This document shows, piece by piece, positions 1-7,588 of a stretch of 64,000 bases of DNA. Position 1 is the first letter of the stretch; each line of letters opens with the position of its first letter. The notes below the pieces were generated by a model. The model was not told the DNA's origin. It saw only the letters and a program-made list of their open reading frames with translations, and did not search any database. This DNA comes from Nocardioides mangrovi (lineage in GTDB: Bacteria > Actinomycetota > Actinomycetes > Propionibacteriales > Nocardioidaceae): assembly GCF_020073815.1 (NCBI RefSeq), contig NZ_JAIQZJ010000013.1:62001-126000 (forward strand). Reading direction: 5' to 3'. Made by a program: the position numbers and the translations under genes.

Positions 1-897
1 GAGTCCCTTGGCGGTGATCTCGAGGTCGCGGGCGTCGGTGCTGGTGAGCAGGTGCCGGGCGACGGCGTCGCTGTCCTTGGTGTGCAGGATGACGGTCTCG
101 CCGCGGACCTCGACGCCGTCGACGCCGGGGATCCGGGCGAAGGCGTCGGCGTCCGGCGTGGGCACCGTGAAGCGGAGCGTGCGACCGCTGGCGAGGGACT
201 TGATCTCGGCGCCGGTGCCGTCGGCGACGACCTTGCCGTGGCTGATCAGGACGATCCGGTCGGCGTACTGGTCGGCCTCCTCGAGGTAGTGCGTCGCGAA
301 GAGGACGGTGCGGCCGGTCTCGGCGTCGCGCCGGATCGAGGACCAGAAGGCGCGGCGGCCCTCGACGTCCATGCCGGTGGTCGGCTCGTCGAGCAGCAGC
401 AGCGCCGGGTCGGAGAGCAGCGCCATCGCGAAGCGGAGCCGCTGCTGCTCACCGCCCGAGCACTTGGCGACCTTGCGGTCGGCGATCTCGGTGATGCCCG
501 CGTCGCCGAGGACCTCGTCGACCGGGCGGGTGTCGGCGAAGAGGGCCGCCGTGTACTCGACGGTCTCGCGGACGGTGAGGTCCTTGAGCAGCCCGCCGGT
601 CTGCATGACCGCCGAGACGAGACCGCGGGCGATCGCGTCACGGGGCGCCATGCCGAGCACCTCCGCGGTGCCGGTGGTCGGCCGGGACAGGCCGAGGATC
701 ATGTCGATGGTCGTGGTCTTGCCGGCGCCGTTGGGCCCGAGGAACGCGACGATCTCGCCCGGCTGGATCTCGAGGTCGAGGCCGCGGACGGCTTCCACGC
801 TCTCTCGTCCCATGGCAAAGCTCTTCGTCACGCCCGACAGCCGGACCGCGGCCGTGCGGGTCGCCGACCCGTCGGGGAGGGTGCTGGTGGAGGTCAT
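1..897 (-). CDS. ABC transporter ATP-binding protein (DrrA-like exporter family), 3' end outside window
   Basis: The reading frame runs from an ATG at 897 to the window edge (299 codons) without a stop, so the C-terminus is missing. It shows a complete nucleotide-binding domain: Walker A GPNGAGKT at about residues 54-61, ABC signature SGGEQ at 147-151 and Walker B LLLLDEP at 166-172. The sequence after that, with ATHYLEEAD and a C-terminal DUF4162-like extension, is typical of daunorubicin-resistance/NatA type ATPases that energise a separate two-domain membrane permease for export of drugs or lipids. The permease gene is expected just left of base 1. The start was chosen because the frame upstream shows no homology-like sequence. 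The exported substrate cannot be told from the sequence. Confidence 0.9.
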   Translation of the reverse strand, partial: MTSTSTLPDGSATRTAAVRLSGVTKSFAMGRESVEAVRGLDLEIQPGEIVAFLGPNGAGKTTTIDMILGLSRPTTGTAEVLGMAPRDAIARGLVSAVMQTGGLLKDLTVRETVEYTAALFADTRPVDEVLGDAGITEIADRKVAKCSGGEQQRLRFAMALLSDPALLLLDEPTTGMDVEGRRAFWSSIRRDAETGRTVLFATHYLEEADQYADRIVLISHGKVVADGTGAEIKSLASGRTLRFTVPTPDADAFARIPGVDGVEVRGETVILHTKDSDAVARHLLTSTDARDLEITAKGL

Positions 898-941
898 GGG
901 TCCACCCTCGTGCCCGGCAGGGCTCGGCTCTTCCGTCGCTC

Positions 942-960
942 GTCATGACCTCCCCATGAC
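942..960. promoter_or_regulatory. Short inverted repeat upstream of the ABC gene, possible operator
   Basis: GTCATG and CATGAC arms are separated by seven bases about 45 bases upstream of the ABC ATPase start. The position fits an operator for a local repressor, but no regulator gene is visible beside it, so this is only a candidate. Confidence 0.25.
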
Positions 961-975
961 AAGTGTCAGGGCGCG

Positions 976-1035
976 GTAGTCCCGCACGTTTTCGCGGTCA
1001 GATCACGCCTGGACCGCGAAAACGTGCGGGACTAC
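976..1035. repeat. Perfect 24-bp inverted repeat with 12-base loop
   Basis: The arms 976-999 and 1012-1035 are exact reverse complements (left arm begins GTAGTCCCGCACGTTTTC) around the loop AGATCACGCCTG. It lies 11 bases after the panB stop and about 80 bases before the ABC gene, both on the minus strand, so it could terminate panB transcription. It has no U-tract on the minus-strand side and its stem is much longer than a normal terminator, so a dispersed palindromic repeat is equally possible. Confidence 0.8.
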
Positions 1036-1046
1036 GCGGCTCCGGC

Positions 1047-1910
1047 CTAGAAGGGGTGCTCGTCCGCCGGGAAGGCGCCGGACCTCACGTCAGCGGCGTA
1101 CTCCTGGGCGGCCTGGAGCAGGACGCCGTGGAGGTCGGCGTACTGCTTGACGAAGCGGGGCATCCGGCCGGTGCGGAGGCCGAAGGCGTCCTGCCAGACG
1201 AGGACCTGGCCGTCGCAGCGGTTGCCGGCGCCGATGCCGATGGTGGGGATGCCGACGTTGGCGGTGACCTCGGCCGCGACCTCGCCGGGGACCATCTCCA
1301 TGACGACGGCGAAGGCGCCGGCCTCCTCCATCGCCTGGGCCTCCTCGACGACGAGCTTGGCGGCGTCGCCGCGGCCCTGGACGCGGTAGCCGCCGAGGTT
1401 GTGCTCGGACTGCGGGGTGAAGCCGATGTGCGCCATCACCGGGATGCCGCCCTCGGTGAGCTTGCGGACCTGCGGAACCATCGGCAGGCCGCCCTCGAGC
1501 TTCACGGCGTGGGCGTTGGCCTCCTTCATGAAGCGCACGGAGGTCAGGTAGGCCTGCTCGGGCGAGGCCTGGTAGGAGCCGAACGGCAGGTCGGCGACGA
1601 CGAGCGCGCGGTGCGCCGAGCGGGTGACGGCGCGGACGAGCGGGATCAGCTCGTCGACGGTCACCGGCAGCGAGGTCTCGTTGCCGTAGACGTTGTTGGA
1701 CGCGCTGTCGCCGACCAGCAGGACCTCGATGCCGGCCTCGTCGAAGGTCTGCGCGGCGTACTGCTCGTAGGCAGTGAGCATCGCGAACCGCTCGCCGCGC
1801 TGCTTCATCTCCCGCAGGTGGTGGGTGCGGATCCGCTTGATCTGCTGGCCCTTCGACTGCTCGGCCGCCTTGGCTGGACCGGTGCCGTACGGCGCGGTCT
1901 CCTCGCTCAT
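1047..1910 (-). CDS. panB: 3-methyl-2-oxobutanoate hydroxymethyltransferase (PanB)
   Basis: This cytosolic enzyme transfers a hydroxymethyl group from 5,10-methylenetetrahydrofolate to 2-oxoisovalerate, making ketopantoate, the first committed step of pantothenate and coenzyme A synthesis. The 287-residue protein has the family's metal-binding and active-site segments: VGDSASNN near the N-terminus, DLPFGSYQ, KLEGG, MAHIGFTPQ and the glycine-rich GIGAG near the C-terminus. The length is slightly above the usual ~265-280 because of a short polar N-terminal extension. A GGGAG ribosome site precedes the chosen ATG at 1910. An in-frame ATG at 1931 also has an upstream GGGAG and would add seven residues. 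No other pantothenate gene is adjacent. Identity is secure; the start is less so. Confidence 0.95.
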   Translation of the reverse strand: MSEETAPYGTGPAKAAEQSKGQQIKRIRTHHLREMKQRGERFAMLTAYEQYAAQTFDEAGIEVLLVGDSASNNVYGNETSLPVTVDELIPLVRAVTRSAHRALVVADLPFGSYQASPEQAYLTSVRFMKEANAHAVKLEGGLPMVPQVRKLTEGGIPVMAHIGFTPQSEHNLGGYRVQGRGDAAKLVVEEAQAMEEAGAFAVVMEMVPGEVAAEVTANVGIPTIGIGAGNRCDGQVLVWQDAFGLRTGRMPRFVKQYADLHGVLLQAAQEYAADVRSGAFPADEHPF

Positions 1911-1966
1911 GGGTACTCCCTGGATCGTCATCTCGCAGCTCCCTGATGGAGTCCACGGACCGTCGT

Positions 1967-3163
1967 TCAGGCTAGCTCCGTACTCGCCGGTTCGGTCCTG
2001 TGTGACTGGTCACTGCGGCCCGCGGCGGAGACCACCGCGAGACTGCCCAGCGCGACCGCGACGGCGACGAGGAGGGCACCGTCCGGGCCGATCCCGAGCC
2101 CGCCGACGGCGCCGAGGAGGTAGGGCGCGAAGAAGCCGAGGTAGGTCAGCCCGTAGAAGGCCGCGACCACCGCGCCGCGCTCCTCGGGCGGCGCGAGCCG
2201 CTCCGCCTCGCGCAGGCCGGAGACCAGCCCGCAGCCGTACGCCGCGCCGAAGACCGGGCCGGCGACGAGCAGCAGCCAGCGGCTGTCGGCCTCGAGTGCG
2301 CCGAGGCCGATGAGCAGCGCGGCGACGGCGCTGAGCAGGCCGACCCGGCCGGCGAGGAGCGGTCGACGGTCGTCGAGGCGGCGGGCGAGCGGCTGGACGA
2401 GGACGCCGGTGCCGAGCGTGACCCCGGTCAGGACGCCGGCGAACGCGAGCTCGCCGTGGGTCGGGGCGTCGACGGCGCTCGGCAGGAACGCGATCGAGAT
2501 CGACGCGCAGCCGAAGACCCACGGCGCCGCGGGTGCGACCGCGAGCAGGAACCGGCGTCCGCGGGTGACGGCCGGAAGGCTGACCAGGGGGCGGATCGCC
2601 GGGTCGTCCGGTCGCGGACCCGGGACGGGCAGCAGGAGCACCGCCGCCACGACGCCGAGCACCACGTGGGGGAGGTAGGGGACGGTGAGCGGGTACGTCG
2701 CGACCTCGGCGACCAGGCCGGTGACCAGCGGGCCGAGCCCGAAGCCGGCCGACAGGGCGAGCGCGGCGCGGCGGGCGCCGGCGCCCGCGGGGTCGTCGAC
2801 GGACAGGTCGGACACCCACGCGCTGGCGGCGCCGAAGACCACGCCGGAGCTCACGCCCGCGAGGAGGCGGGCGATCGCCAGCCCGGGCACCCAGTGGGCC
2901 GACGCGATCAGCAGCACGGTCGCCACCGGGGAGATCGCGACGAACGGGACGACGACCGCGCGGCGGCCCCACCGGTCCGAGGCGGCCCCGCCGACGAGCA
3001 GCGCCGGGATGAGGCCGACGGCGTACAGGGCGAAGAGCAGGGCGCGGGTCTGGGTCGAGATCCCGAGCTCGGCGCGGTAGGCGAGCAGCATCGGAGAGAA
3101 CTGGTTGGCTCCCCAGCCGACGGCGAACATGGCCAGGGCGACGCGCTGCCAGGATCGGTTCAT
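1967..3163 (-). CDS. MFS transporter, 12-helix type
   Basis: A hydrophobic protein of about 398 residues with the alternating helix pattern of the major facilitator superfamily. The conserved cytoplasmic loop 2-3 motif is visible as GGAASDRWGRRAVV at about residues 59-72. A second, weaker copy around the middle (ARRLDDRRPLL) is expected from the internal duplication of the fold. The family is energised by the proton gradient and this branch usually exports small drugs or metabolites; the substrate is unknown. It is transcribed divergently from the ArsR-like regulator at 3231, which probably represses it. The start is the ATG at 3163, immediately after GAGGGGTG; a GTG at 3166 is the alternative. 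Confidence 0.88.
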   Translation of the reverse strand: MNRSWQRVALAMFAVGWGANQFSPMLLAYRAELGISTQTRALLFALYAVGLIPALLVGGAASDRWGRRAVVVPFVAISPVATVLLIASAHWVPGLAIARLLAGVSSGVVFGAASAWVSDLSVDDPAGAGARRAALALSAGFGLGPLVTGLVAEVATYPLTVPYLPHVVLGVVAAVLLLPVPGPRPDDPAIRPLVSLPAVTRGRRFLLAVAPAAPWVFGCASISIAFLPSAVDAPTHGELAFAGVLTGVTLGTGVLVQPLARRLDDRRPLLAGRVGLLSAVAALLIGLGALEADSRWLLLVAGPVFGAAYGCGLVSGLREAERLAPPEERGAVVAAFYGLTYLGFFAPYLLGAVGGLGIGPDGALLVAVAVALGSLAVVSAAGRSDQSHRTEPASTELA

Positions 3164-3190
3164 CACCCCTCGACCGTAAGCGCTCGACGT

Positions 3191-3206
3191 TTCAATCCGG
3201 GTTGAA
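3191..3206. promoter_or_regulatory. Putative operator between the MFS gene and its ArsR-like regulator
   Basis: TTCAATCCGGGTTGAA is a 16-base near-perfect palindrome (one mismatched pair) lying in the 67-bp gap between the divergent MFS and regulator genes. Its size and location fit a dimeric winged-helix repressor controlling both promoters. This is an inference from symmetry and position only. Confidence 0.5.
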
Positions 3207-3230
3207 GGATCCCGGGGCTACCGTCGAGGC

Positions 3231-3941
3231 ATGAACGGCGACACGGACCTCGCGGCGATCGGCGCCCTGGTCGGCGACCGGGTGCGCGCGGCGATCCTGC
3301 TCGCGCTGCAGTCGGGCGGTGCGACCAGTGCGTCGGACCTCGCGCGGGCGGCCGACGCCTCGCCGTCGCTGACCAGCGCCCACCTCAAGCGGCTGCGCGA
3401 GGGCGGGCTGGTCGAGGTGGCGTCGTCGGGTCGCCAGCGCCTCTACCGGATCGCGTCCGTGGAGGTCGCCGAGATGCTCGAGGCGATGCAGCTGGTCGCG
3501 CCGGCCGCGCCGGTCACCTCGCTGCGCGGGGCCAACAGCAGGCGTCGGCTGCGCCGGGCCAGGCTCTGCTACGACCACCTCGCCGGTGTGTTCGGCATCG
3601 CGGTCACCGACGGGCTCGTCGCCCGCGGTGCCCTGCGGCCCGAGACCCTCGAGCTCGGCGACGACGCCGCCGCGGTGCTCGACCCGCTCGGCGTCTCGGT
3701 CACGTCGCTGCAGCTCGCGTCGCGGCCCGTCGTACGCGCCTGCCAGGACTGGACCGAGCGCCGCCCGCACGTGTCCGGTGGGCTCGGCGCGGCGGTGGCG
3801 GAGGCATTCCTGGAGCGGCAGTGGGTGGTACGCCGCCCCGTCTCCCGCGGGCTGGACGTCACCGTCGACGGCGCCGCAGGGCTGGAGGACTGGCTCGGCG
3901 TCCGGCTCGTCGACAGCGCGGCCTGGCGCGAGTCCGCCTAG
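3231..3941 (+). CDS. ArsR-like winged-helix transcriptional regulator
   Basis: The 236-residue protein begins with a winged-helix DNA-binding domain (residues ~1-80: DRVRAAILLAL, then SASDLARAADASPSLTSAHLKRLREGGLVEV and a YRIAS wing) of the ArsR type. A C-terminal part of about 140 residues follows that resembles the extra domain of ArsR-like regulators sitting beside exporters. No CxC metal-binding pair like that of classical metal-sensing ArsR is seen in helix 3, so metal sensing is not supported. It faces the MFS transporter across 67 bases that contain a near-perfect palindrome, consistent with repression of the exporter and itself. Its TAG stop overlaps the TAG stop of the convergent gene at 3938. 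Confidence 0.82.
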   Translation: MNGDTDLAAIGALVGDRVRAAILLALQSGGATSASDLARAADASPSLTSAHLKRLREGGLVEVASSGRQRLYRIASVEVAEMLEAMQLVAPAAPVTSLRGANSRRRLRRARLCYDHLAGVFGIAVTDGLVARGALRPETLELGDDAAAVLDPLGVSVTSLQLASRPVVRACQDWTERRPHVSGGLGAAVAEAFLERQWVVRRPVSRGLDVTVDGAAGLEDWLGVRLVDSAAWRESA

Positions 3942-4435
3942 CTCACGGCTGCGTCGGCGGCGGCCTCCATGTCGGCGATGACGATCTTCTGCATCTGCAT
4001 CATCGCCTCGCCGGCGGCCTGGGACCGGGCCGGGTCCGGGTCGGAGAGCAGCTCGTAGAGGCGGACCGGGACGATCTGCCAGGACAGGCCGAAGCGGTCC
4101 TGGAGCCACGCGCACGCGTCGGGCCGGCCGCCGTCGACGAGGGTGTCCCAGTAGTAGTCGACCTCGGACTGGTCGGCGCAGCTCACGCTGAGCGAGATGG
4201 TCTCGGTGAAGCCCGCGTGCACCGGGCCGCCGTTGATCCCGCGGAACGACCGGCCGTCGAGCGTCCACTCGGCCGCGAGCACGCGCCCGTCGTCGTAGTG
4301 GGACACCTTCCGGATCGCGGAGTTGGGGAAGACGTTGGTGTAGAACTCCACGGCCTCCATGAGGTTGTCGTCGAACCACAGGCAGGTGCTGATCTCGGGC
4401 ATGCCGTGCTGACCGGCGTCGTACGGCGAACTCAT
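3938..4435 (-). CDS. VOC superfamily protein (PhnB / 3-demethylubiquinone methyltransferase-like)
   Basis: The 165-residue product has the vicinal-oxygen-chelate fold signature of the PhnB-like 'YybH/3-dmu-9_3-mt' family: STCLWFDDNLMEAVEFY at the N-terminus, then SVSCADQSEVDYYWDTL, and GLSWQIVP towards the end. Such proteins are small cytosolic dimers, and the family name is historical; enzymatic function is generally unproven. Start alternatives are the ATG at 4435 (MSSPYD) and an ATG at 4402 directly before PEIST, which matches the usual start of the family more closely. It is convergent with the ArsR-like gene, sharing two bases of the stop codons (3939-3940), and divergent from nadE. Confidence 0.8.
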   Translation of the reverse strand: MSSPYDAGQHGMPEISTCLWFDDNLMEAVEFYTNVFPNSAIRKVSHYDDGRVLAAEWTLDGRSFRGINGGPVHAGFTETISLSVSCADQSEVDYYWDTLVDGGRPDACAWLQDRFGLSWQIVPVRLYELLSDPDPARSQAAGEAMMQMQKIVIADMEAAADAAVS

Positions 4436-4474
4436 CGGGCGGCCCCGGGGATGGGGGAGCCCTAGACTCGCAAC

Positions 4475-6505
4475 GTGGACTTCTACTCCGTCTACGACCA
4501 GGGCTTCGCGCGGGTCGCGGCGTGCACCCTCCCGGTCGCCATCGCGGACCCGGCGGCCAACGCGCGCGCCGTCCTCGAGCAGGCGCGGGCGTGCCACGAC
4601 GACGGGGTCGCGGTGGCGGTCTTCCCGGAGCTGTCGCTGACCGGCTACTCGATCGACGACCTCTTCCTCCAGGACGCCCTGCTCGACGCGGTGCACGCGG
4701 CGATCGCAGACCTGGTGACCGGCTCGACCGACCTGCGCACGGTGCTCGTCGTCGGGGCGCCGCTCGTGCACGGCACGCGGGTGGTCAACTGCGCGGTCGT
4801 GATCCATGCCGGGCGGGTGCTCGGCGTGGCGCCGAAGTCCTACCTGCCGACCTACCGGGAGTTCTACGAGCGCCGGTGGTTCGCGCCCGGCGACGACCGC
4901 CGGGGCGGGACGATCCGGCTGCTCGGCGCCGACGTGCCCTTCGGGCCCGACCTCGTCTTCGAGGCCAGCGACGTGCGCGGGCTGCTGCTGCACGCCGAGG
5001 TCTGCGAGGACATGTGGGTGCCGGTCCCGCCGAGCGCCGAGGCCGCGCTGGCCGGCGCGACCGTGCTCGCCAACCTGTCCGGCAGCCCGATCACCGTCGC
5101 CCGCGCCGAGGACCGGCGGCTGCTGGTCCGCAGCGCGAGCGCGCGGTGCTCCGCGGCGTACCTCTACGCCGCCGCCGGCCAGGGCGAGTCGACCACGGAC
5201 CTGTCCTGGGACGGCCAGACGATGGTCTACGAGTGCGGCGACCTGCTGGGGGAGAGCGAGCGCTTCCCGGACGGCCCGCGCCGGACCGTCGTCGACGTCG
5301 ACCTCGACCGGATCCGCCAGGAGCGGCTGCGCCAGGGCACCTTCGACGACAACCGCCGCACCCACGACGAGCGGGTCCGCGGCTTCCGCACGGTCCGCTT
5401 CGAGCTGCGCCCGCCGGCCGGTGACATCGGGCTGCGGCGCAAGGTCGACCGCTACCCCTTTGTGCCGGACGAGGCCGAGCGGCTCGCGCTGGACTGCTAC
5501 GAGGCCTACAACATCCAGGTCTCCGGGCTCGAGCACCGCCTCGCCGCGATCGGGCAGCCGAAGGTCGTCATCGGCGTCAGCGGCGGCCTCGACTCCACCC
5601 ACGCGCTGATCGTCGCCGCCAACGCGATGGACCGGCTCGGCCGGCCGCGCTCGGACATCCACGCGTTCACGCTGCCCGGCTTCGCGACCGGCGAGACCAC
5701 GAAGTCCTACGCCACGCGGCTGTCCAAGGCGCTCGGTGTCACCTTCGAGGAGATCGACATCACCGCGGCCGCGCGGCGGATGCTGGCGGACATCGACCAC
5801 CCGTACGCCGAGGGTGCCGAGGTCTACGACATCACCTTCGAGAACGTCCAGGCCGGTCTGCGCACCGACTACCTCTTCCGGCTCGCCAACCACCGCGGCG
5901 GCATCGTCCTCGGCACCGGCGACCTGTCCGAGCTCGCGCTGGGGTGGTGCACGTACGGCGTGGGCGACCAGATGTCCCACTACAACGTCAACGCCGGCGT
6001 ACCGAAGACGCTGATCCAGCACCTCATCCGCTGGGTCGCCTCGAGCGGCCAGGTCGACGAGGACGCGGCCGGGCTGCTGCTCGAGATCGTCGAGCAGGAG
6101 ATCACGCCCGAGCTGGTGCCGGGCAGTGTGCAGTCGACCGAGGCGTCGGTCGGCCCCTACGCCCTGCAGGACTTCACGCTCTTCCACGTGCTGCGCCGGG
6201 GCGCCCGGCCGAGCCGGATCGCCTTCCTGGCCTGGCACGCCTGGCGCGACGCGTCGGTCGGGGACTGGCCGCCGAACTTCCCCGAGGAGCGGCGTACGGC
6301 GTACTCCCTGGGCGACGTGCGGCACTGGCTCGAGGTCTTCACGAAGCGCTTCTTCGCCAGCCAGTTCAAGCGATCGGCGCTGCCCAACGGACCGAAGGTG
6401 AGCGCCGGCGGCACGATGTCGCCGCGCGGCGACTGGCGGATGCCGTCGGACGCCGGCCCGGAGGCGTGGCTGGCCGAGCTCGACGCCAACGTCCCGGTGT
6501 CCTGA
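4475..6505 (+). CDS. nadE: Glutamine-dependent NAD+ synthetase
   Basis: This enzyme makes NAD+ from nicotinic acid adenine dinucleotide, ATP and glutamine-derived ammonia, the last step of NAD synthesis. The 676-residue protein has an N-terminal nitrilase-type glutaminase domain with the triad Glu52 (FPELSLTG), Lys121 (PKSYLPTYREFYE) and Cys177 (HAEVCEDMW). The C-terminal synthetase domain carries the PP-loop GVSGGLDS at 367-374. Length matches the actinobacterial two-domain form (M. tuberculosis NadE is about 680). The start is GTG at 4475; no in-frame ATG lies upstream close enough. A palindromic repeat element follows the stop. Confidence 0.96.
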   Translation: MDFYSVYDQGFARVAACTLPVAIADPAANARAVLEQARACHDDGVAVAVFPELSLTGYSIDDLFLQDALLDAVHAAIADLVTGSTDLRTVLVVGAPLVHGTRVVNCAVVIHAGRVLGVAPKSYLPTYREFYERRWFAPGDDRRGGTIRLLGADVPFGPDLVFEASDVRGLLLHAEVCEDMWVPVPPSAEAALAGATVLANLSGSPITVARAEDRRLLVRSASARCSAAYLYAAAGQGESTTDLSWDGQTMVYECGDLLGESERFPDGPRRTVVDVDLDRIRQERLRQGTFDDNRRTHDERVRGFRTVRFELRPPAGDIGLRRKVDRYPFVPDEAERLALDCYEAYNIQVSGLEHRLAAIGQPKVVIGVSGGLDSTHALIVAANAMDRLGRPRSDIHAFTLPGFATGETTKSYATRLSKALGVTFEEIDITAAARRMLADIDHPYAEGAEVYDITFENVQAGLRTDYLFRLANHRGGIVLGTGDLSELALGWCTYGVGDQMSHYNVNAGVPKTLIQHLIRWVASSGQVDEDAAGLLLEIVEQEITPELVPGSVQSTEASVGPYALQDFTLFHVLRRGARPSRIAFLAWHAWRDASVGDWPPNFPEERRTAYSLGDVRHWLEVFTKRFFASQFKRSALPNGPKVSAGGTMSPRGDWRMPSDAGPEAWLAELDANVPVS

Positions 6506-6524
6506 CGCGATCGAGCGGGCGGCG

Positions 6525-6637
6525 CCTCATCCGCCCCACCTGCCACACCCGTCACACCGCTCAGGCGACCCCGTCACTTCTCAGGCGTTGCATCGGCCGA
6601 GAAGTGCAGCAGTCACCGGTGCACCGGTGAATGCTGC
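6525..6637. repeat. Intergenic palindromic element, copy 1
   Basis: A conserved lead (CCTCATCCGCCCCACC, then CCGTCACAC-GCTCAGG) is followed by two abutting hairpins. Hairpin A has arms CACTTCTC (6575-6582) and GAGAAGTG (6599-6606) around a 16-base loop with GGCGTTGCATCGG. Hairpin B is the perfect 18-base palindrome TCACCGGTGCACCGGTGA (6613-6630) extended by GCAGCA/TGCTGC arms. A second copy lies at 13349-13452. It sits between nadE and mmuM and could act as a nadE terminator or be a small dispersed repeat. Confidence 0.85.
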
Positions 6638-6664
6638 AGCACGCCTGGCCGCCAGAATGACCGG

Positions 6665-7564
6665 ATGCCAGCACTGACCGACGGCGACGACGTCCGGATC
6701 CTCGACGGGGGCCTGTCGAACGCCCTGGAGGACCGCGGCCACGACCTCACCTCCGACCTGTGGACCGCCGAGCTGCTGCTGGAGCAGCCGGGCGAGATCG
6801 CGGCCGTGCACGAGGCCTACTACCGGGCCGGGGCGGACGTCGCGACGACGGCGAGCTACCAGGCCTCGGTGCCGGGGCTGGTCGCGGCCGGGCTCGAGCG
6901 GGCGAGCGCCGAGGCGGTGATCCGCAGCAGCGTCGCCATCGCCATCGACACCCGCGACCGGCTGGCCGAGGAGCTCGGCAGGCCGCTGTGGGTGGCCGCC
7001 TCCGTCGGGCCGTACGGCGCCTACCTGGCCGATGGGTCCGAGTACCGCGGCCGCTACGGCGTCCCGCAGAGCACCCTGCGGGACTTCCACGCGCCCCGGC
7101 TGGAGCTCCTCGCCGAGCAGCAGCCCGACCTGTTCGCGGTCGAGACGGTCCCGGACGCCGACGAGGCCGAGGTCCTCGTCGGTCTCCTCCAGGAGCTCGG
7201 GATCCCGGCCTGGTTCTCCTACGCCGTCGACGGCGACCGCACCCGCGCCGGCCAGCCGCTCGCCGACGCGTACGCCGTCCTCAGGGACTGCCCCCCGATC
7301 ATCGCGACGGGCGTCAACTGCTCCGCCCCCGAGGACGTCGCCGGCGCGCTGGCCGCGGCGCACGCCCAGACCGGACGCCCCGGCGTCGCCTACCCCAACC
7401 TCGGCGAGGCCTGGGACGCGGACGCCCACGCCTGGGCCGGCACCCCGGCGTACGACCCCGCCCTGGCGCCCGGCTGGGTCGGCGAGGGTGCCCGCCTGGT
7501 CGGCGGCTGCTGCCGGGTCGGACCCGCCCTCATCTCGGACCTGCGAGCCACGCTGCTGCCGTGA
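6665..7564 (+). CDS. mmuM: Homocysteine S-methyltransferase (MmuM/YagD type)
   Basis: The 299-residue protein is a Pfam S-methyl_trans family TIM barrel that methylates homocysteine to methionine, usually with S-methylmethionine (or S-adenosylmethionine) as methyl donor and without cobalamin. Zinc-ligand cysteines are visible in GVNCSAP (about residue 218) and in the C-terminal GGCCR (about 281-282). The N-terminus ILDGGLSNALEDRGHDL is typical. The short size and the absence of cobalamin-binding domains exclude MetH. It precedes glnA2 by 24 bases on the same strand and may share its transcript. Confidence 0.9.
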   Translation: MPALTDGDDVRILDGGLSNALEDRGHDLTSDLWTAELLLEQPGEIAAVHEAYYRAGADVATTASYQASVPGLVAAGLERASAEAVIRSSVAIAIDTRDRLAEELGRPLWVAASVGPYGAYLADGSEYRGRYGVPQSTLRDFHAPRLELLAEQQPDLFAVETVPDADEAEVLVGLLQELGIPAWFSYAVDGDRTRAGQPLADAYAVLRDCPPIIATGVNCSAPEDVAGALAAAHAQTGRPGVAYPNLGEAWDADAHAWAGTPAYDPALAPGWVGEGARLVGGCCRVGPALISDLRATLLP

Positions 7565-7588
7565 GACCGCTACCCCTAGGCTGACGCC

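Noticed and set aside
3938..6325. A 795-codon minus-strand frame across nadE
   Set aside because: Only its last 165 codons (from 4435) encode a recognisable VOC protein; the remainder is the antisense shadow of nadE.
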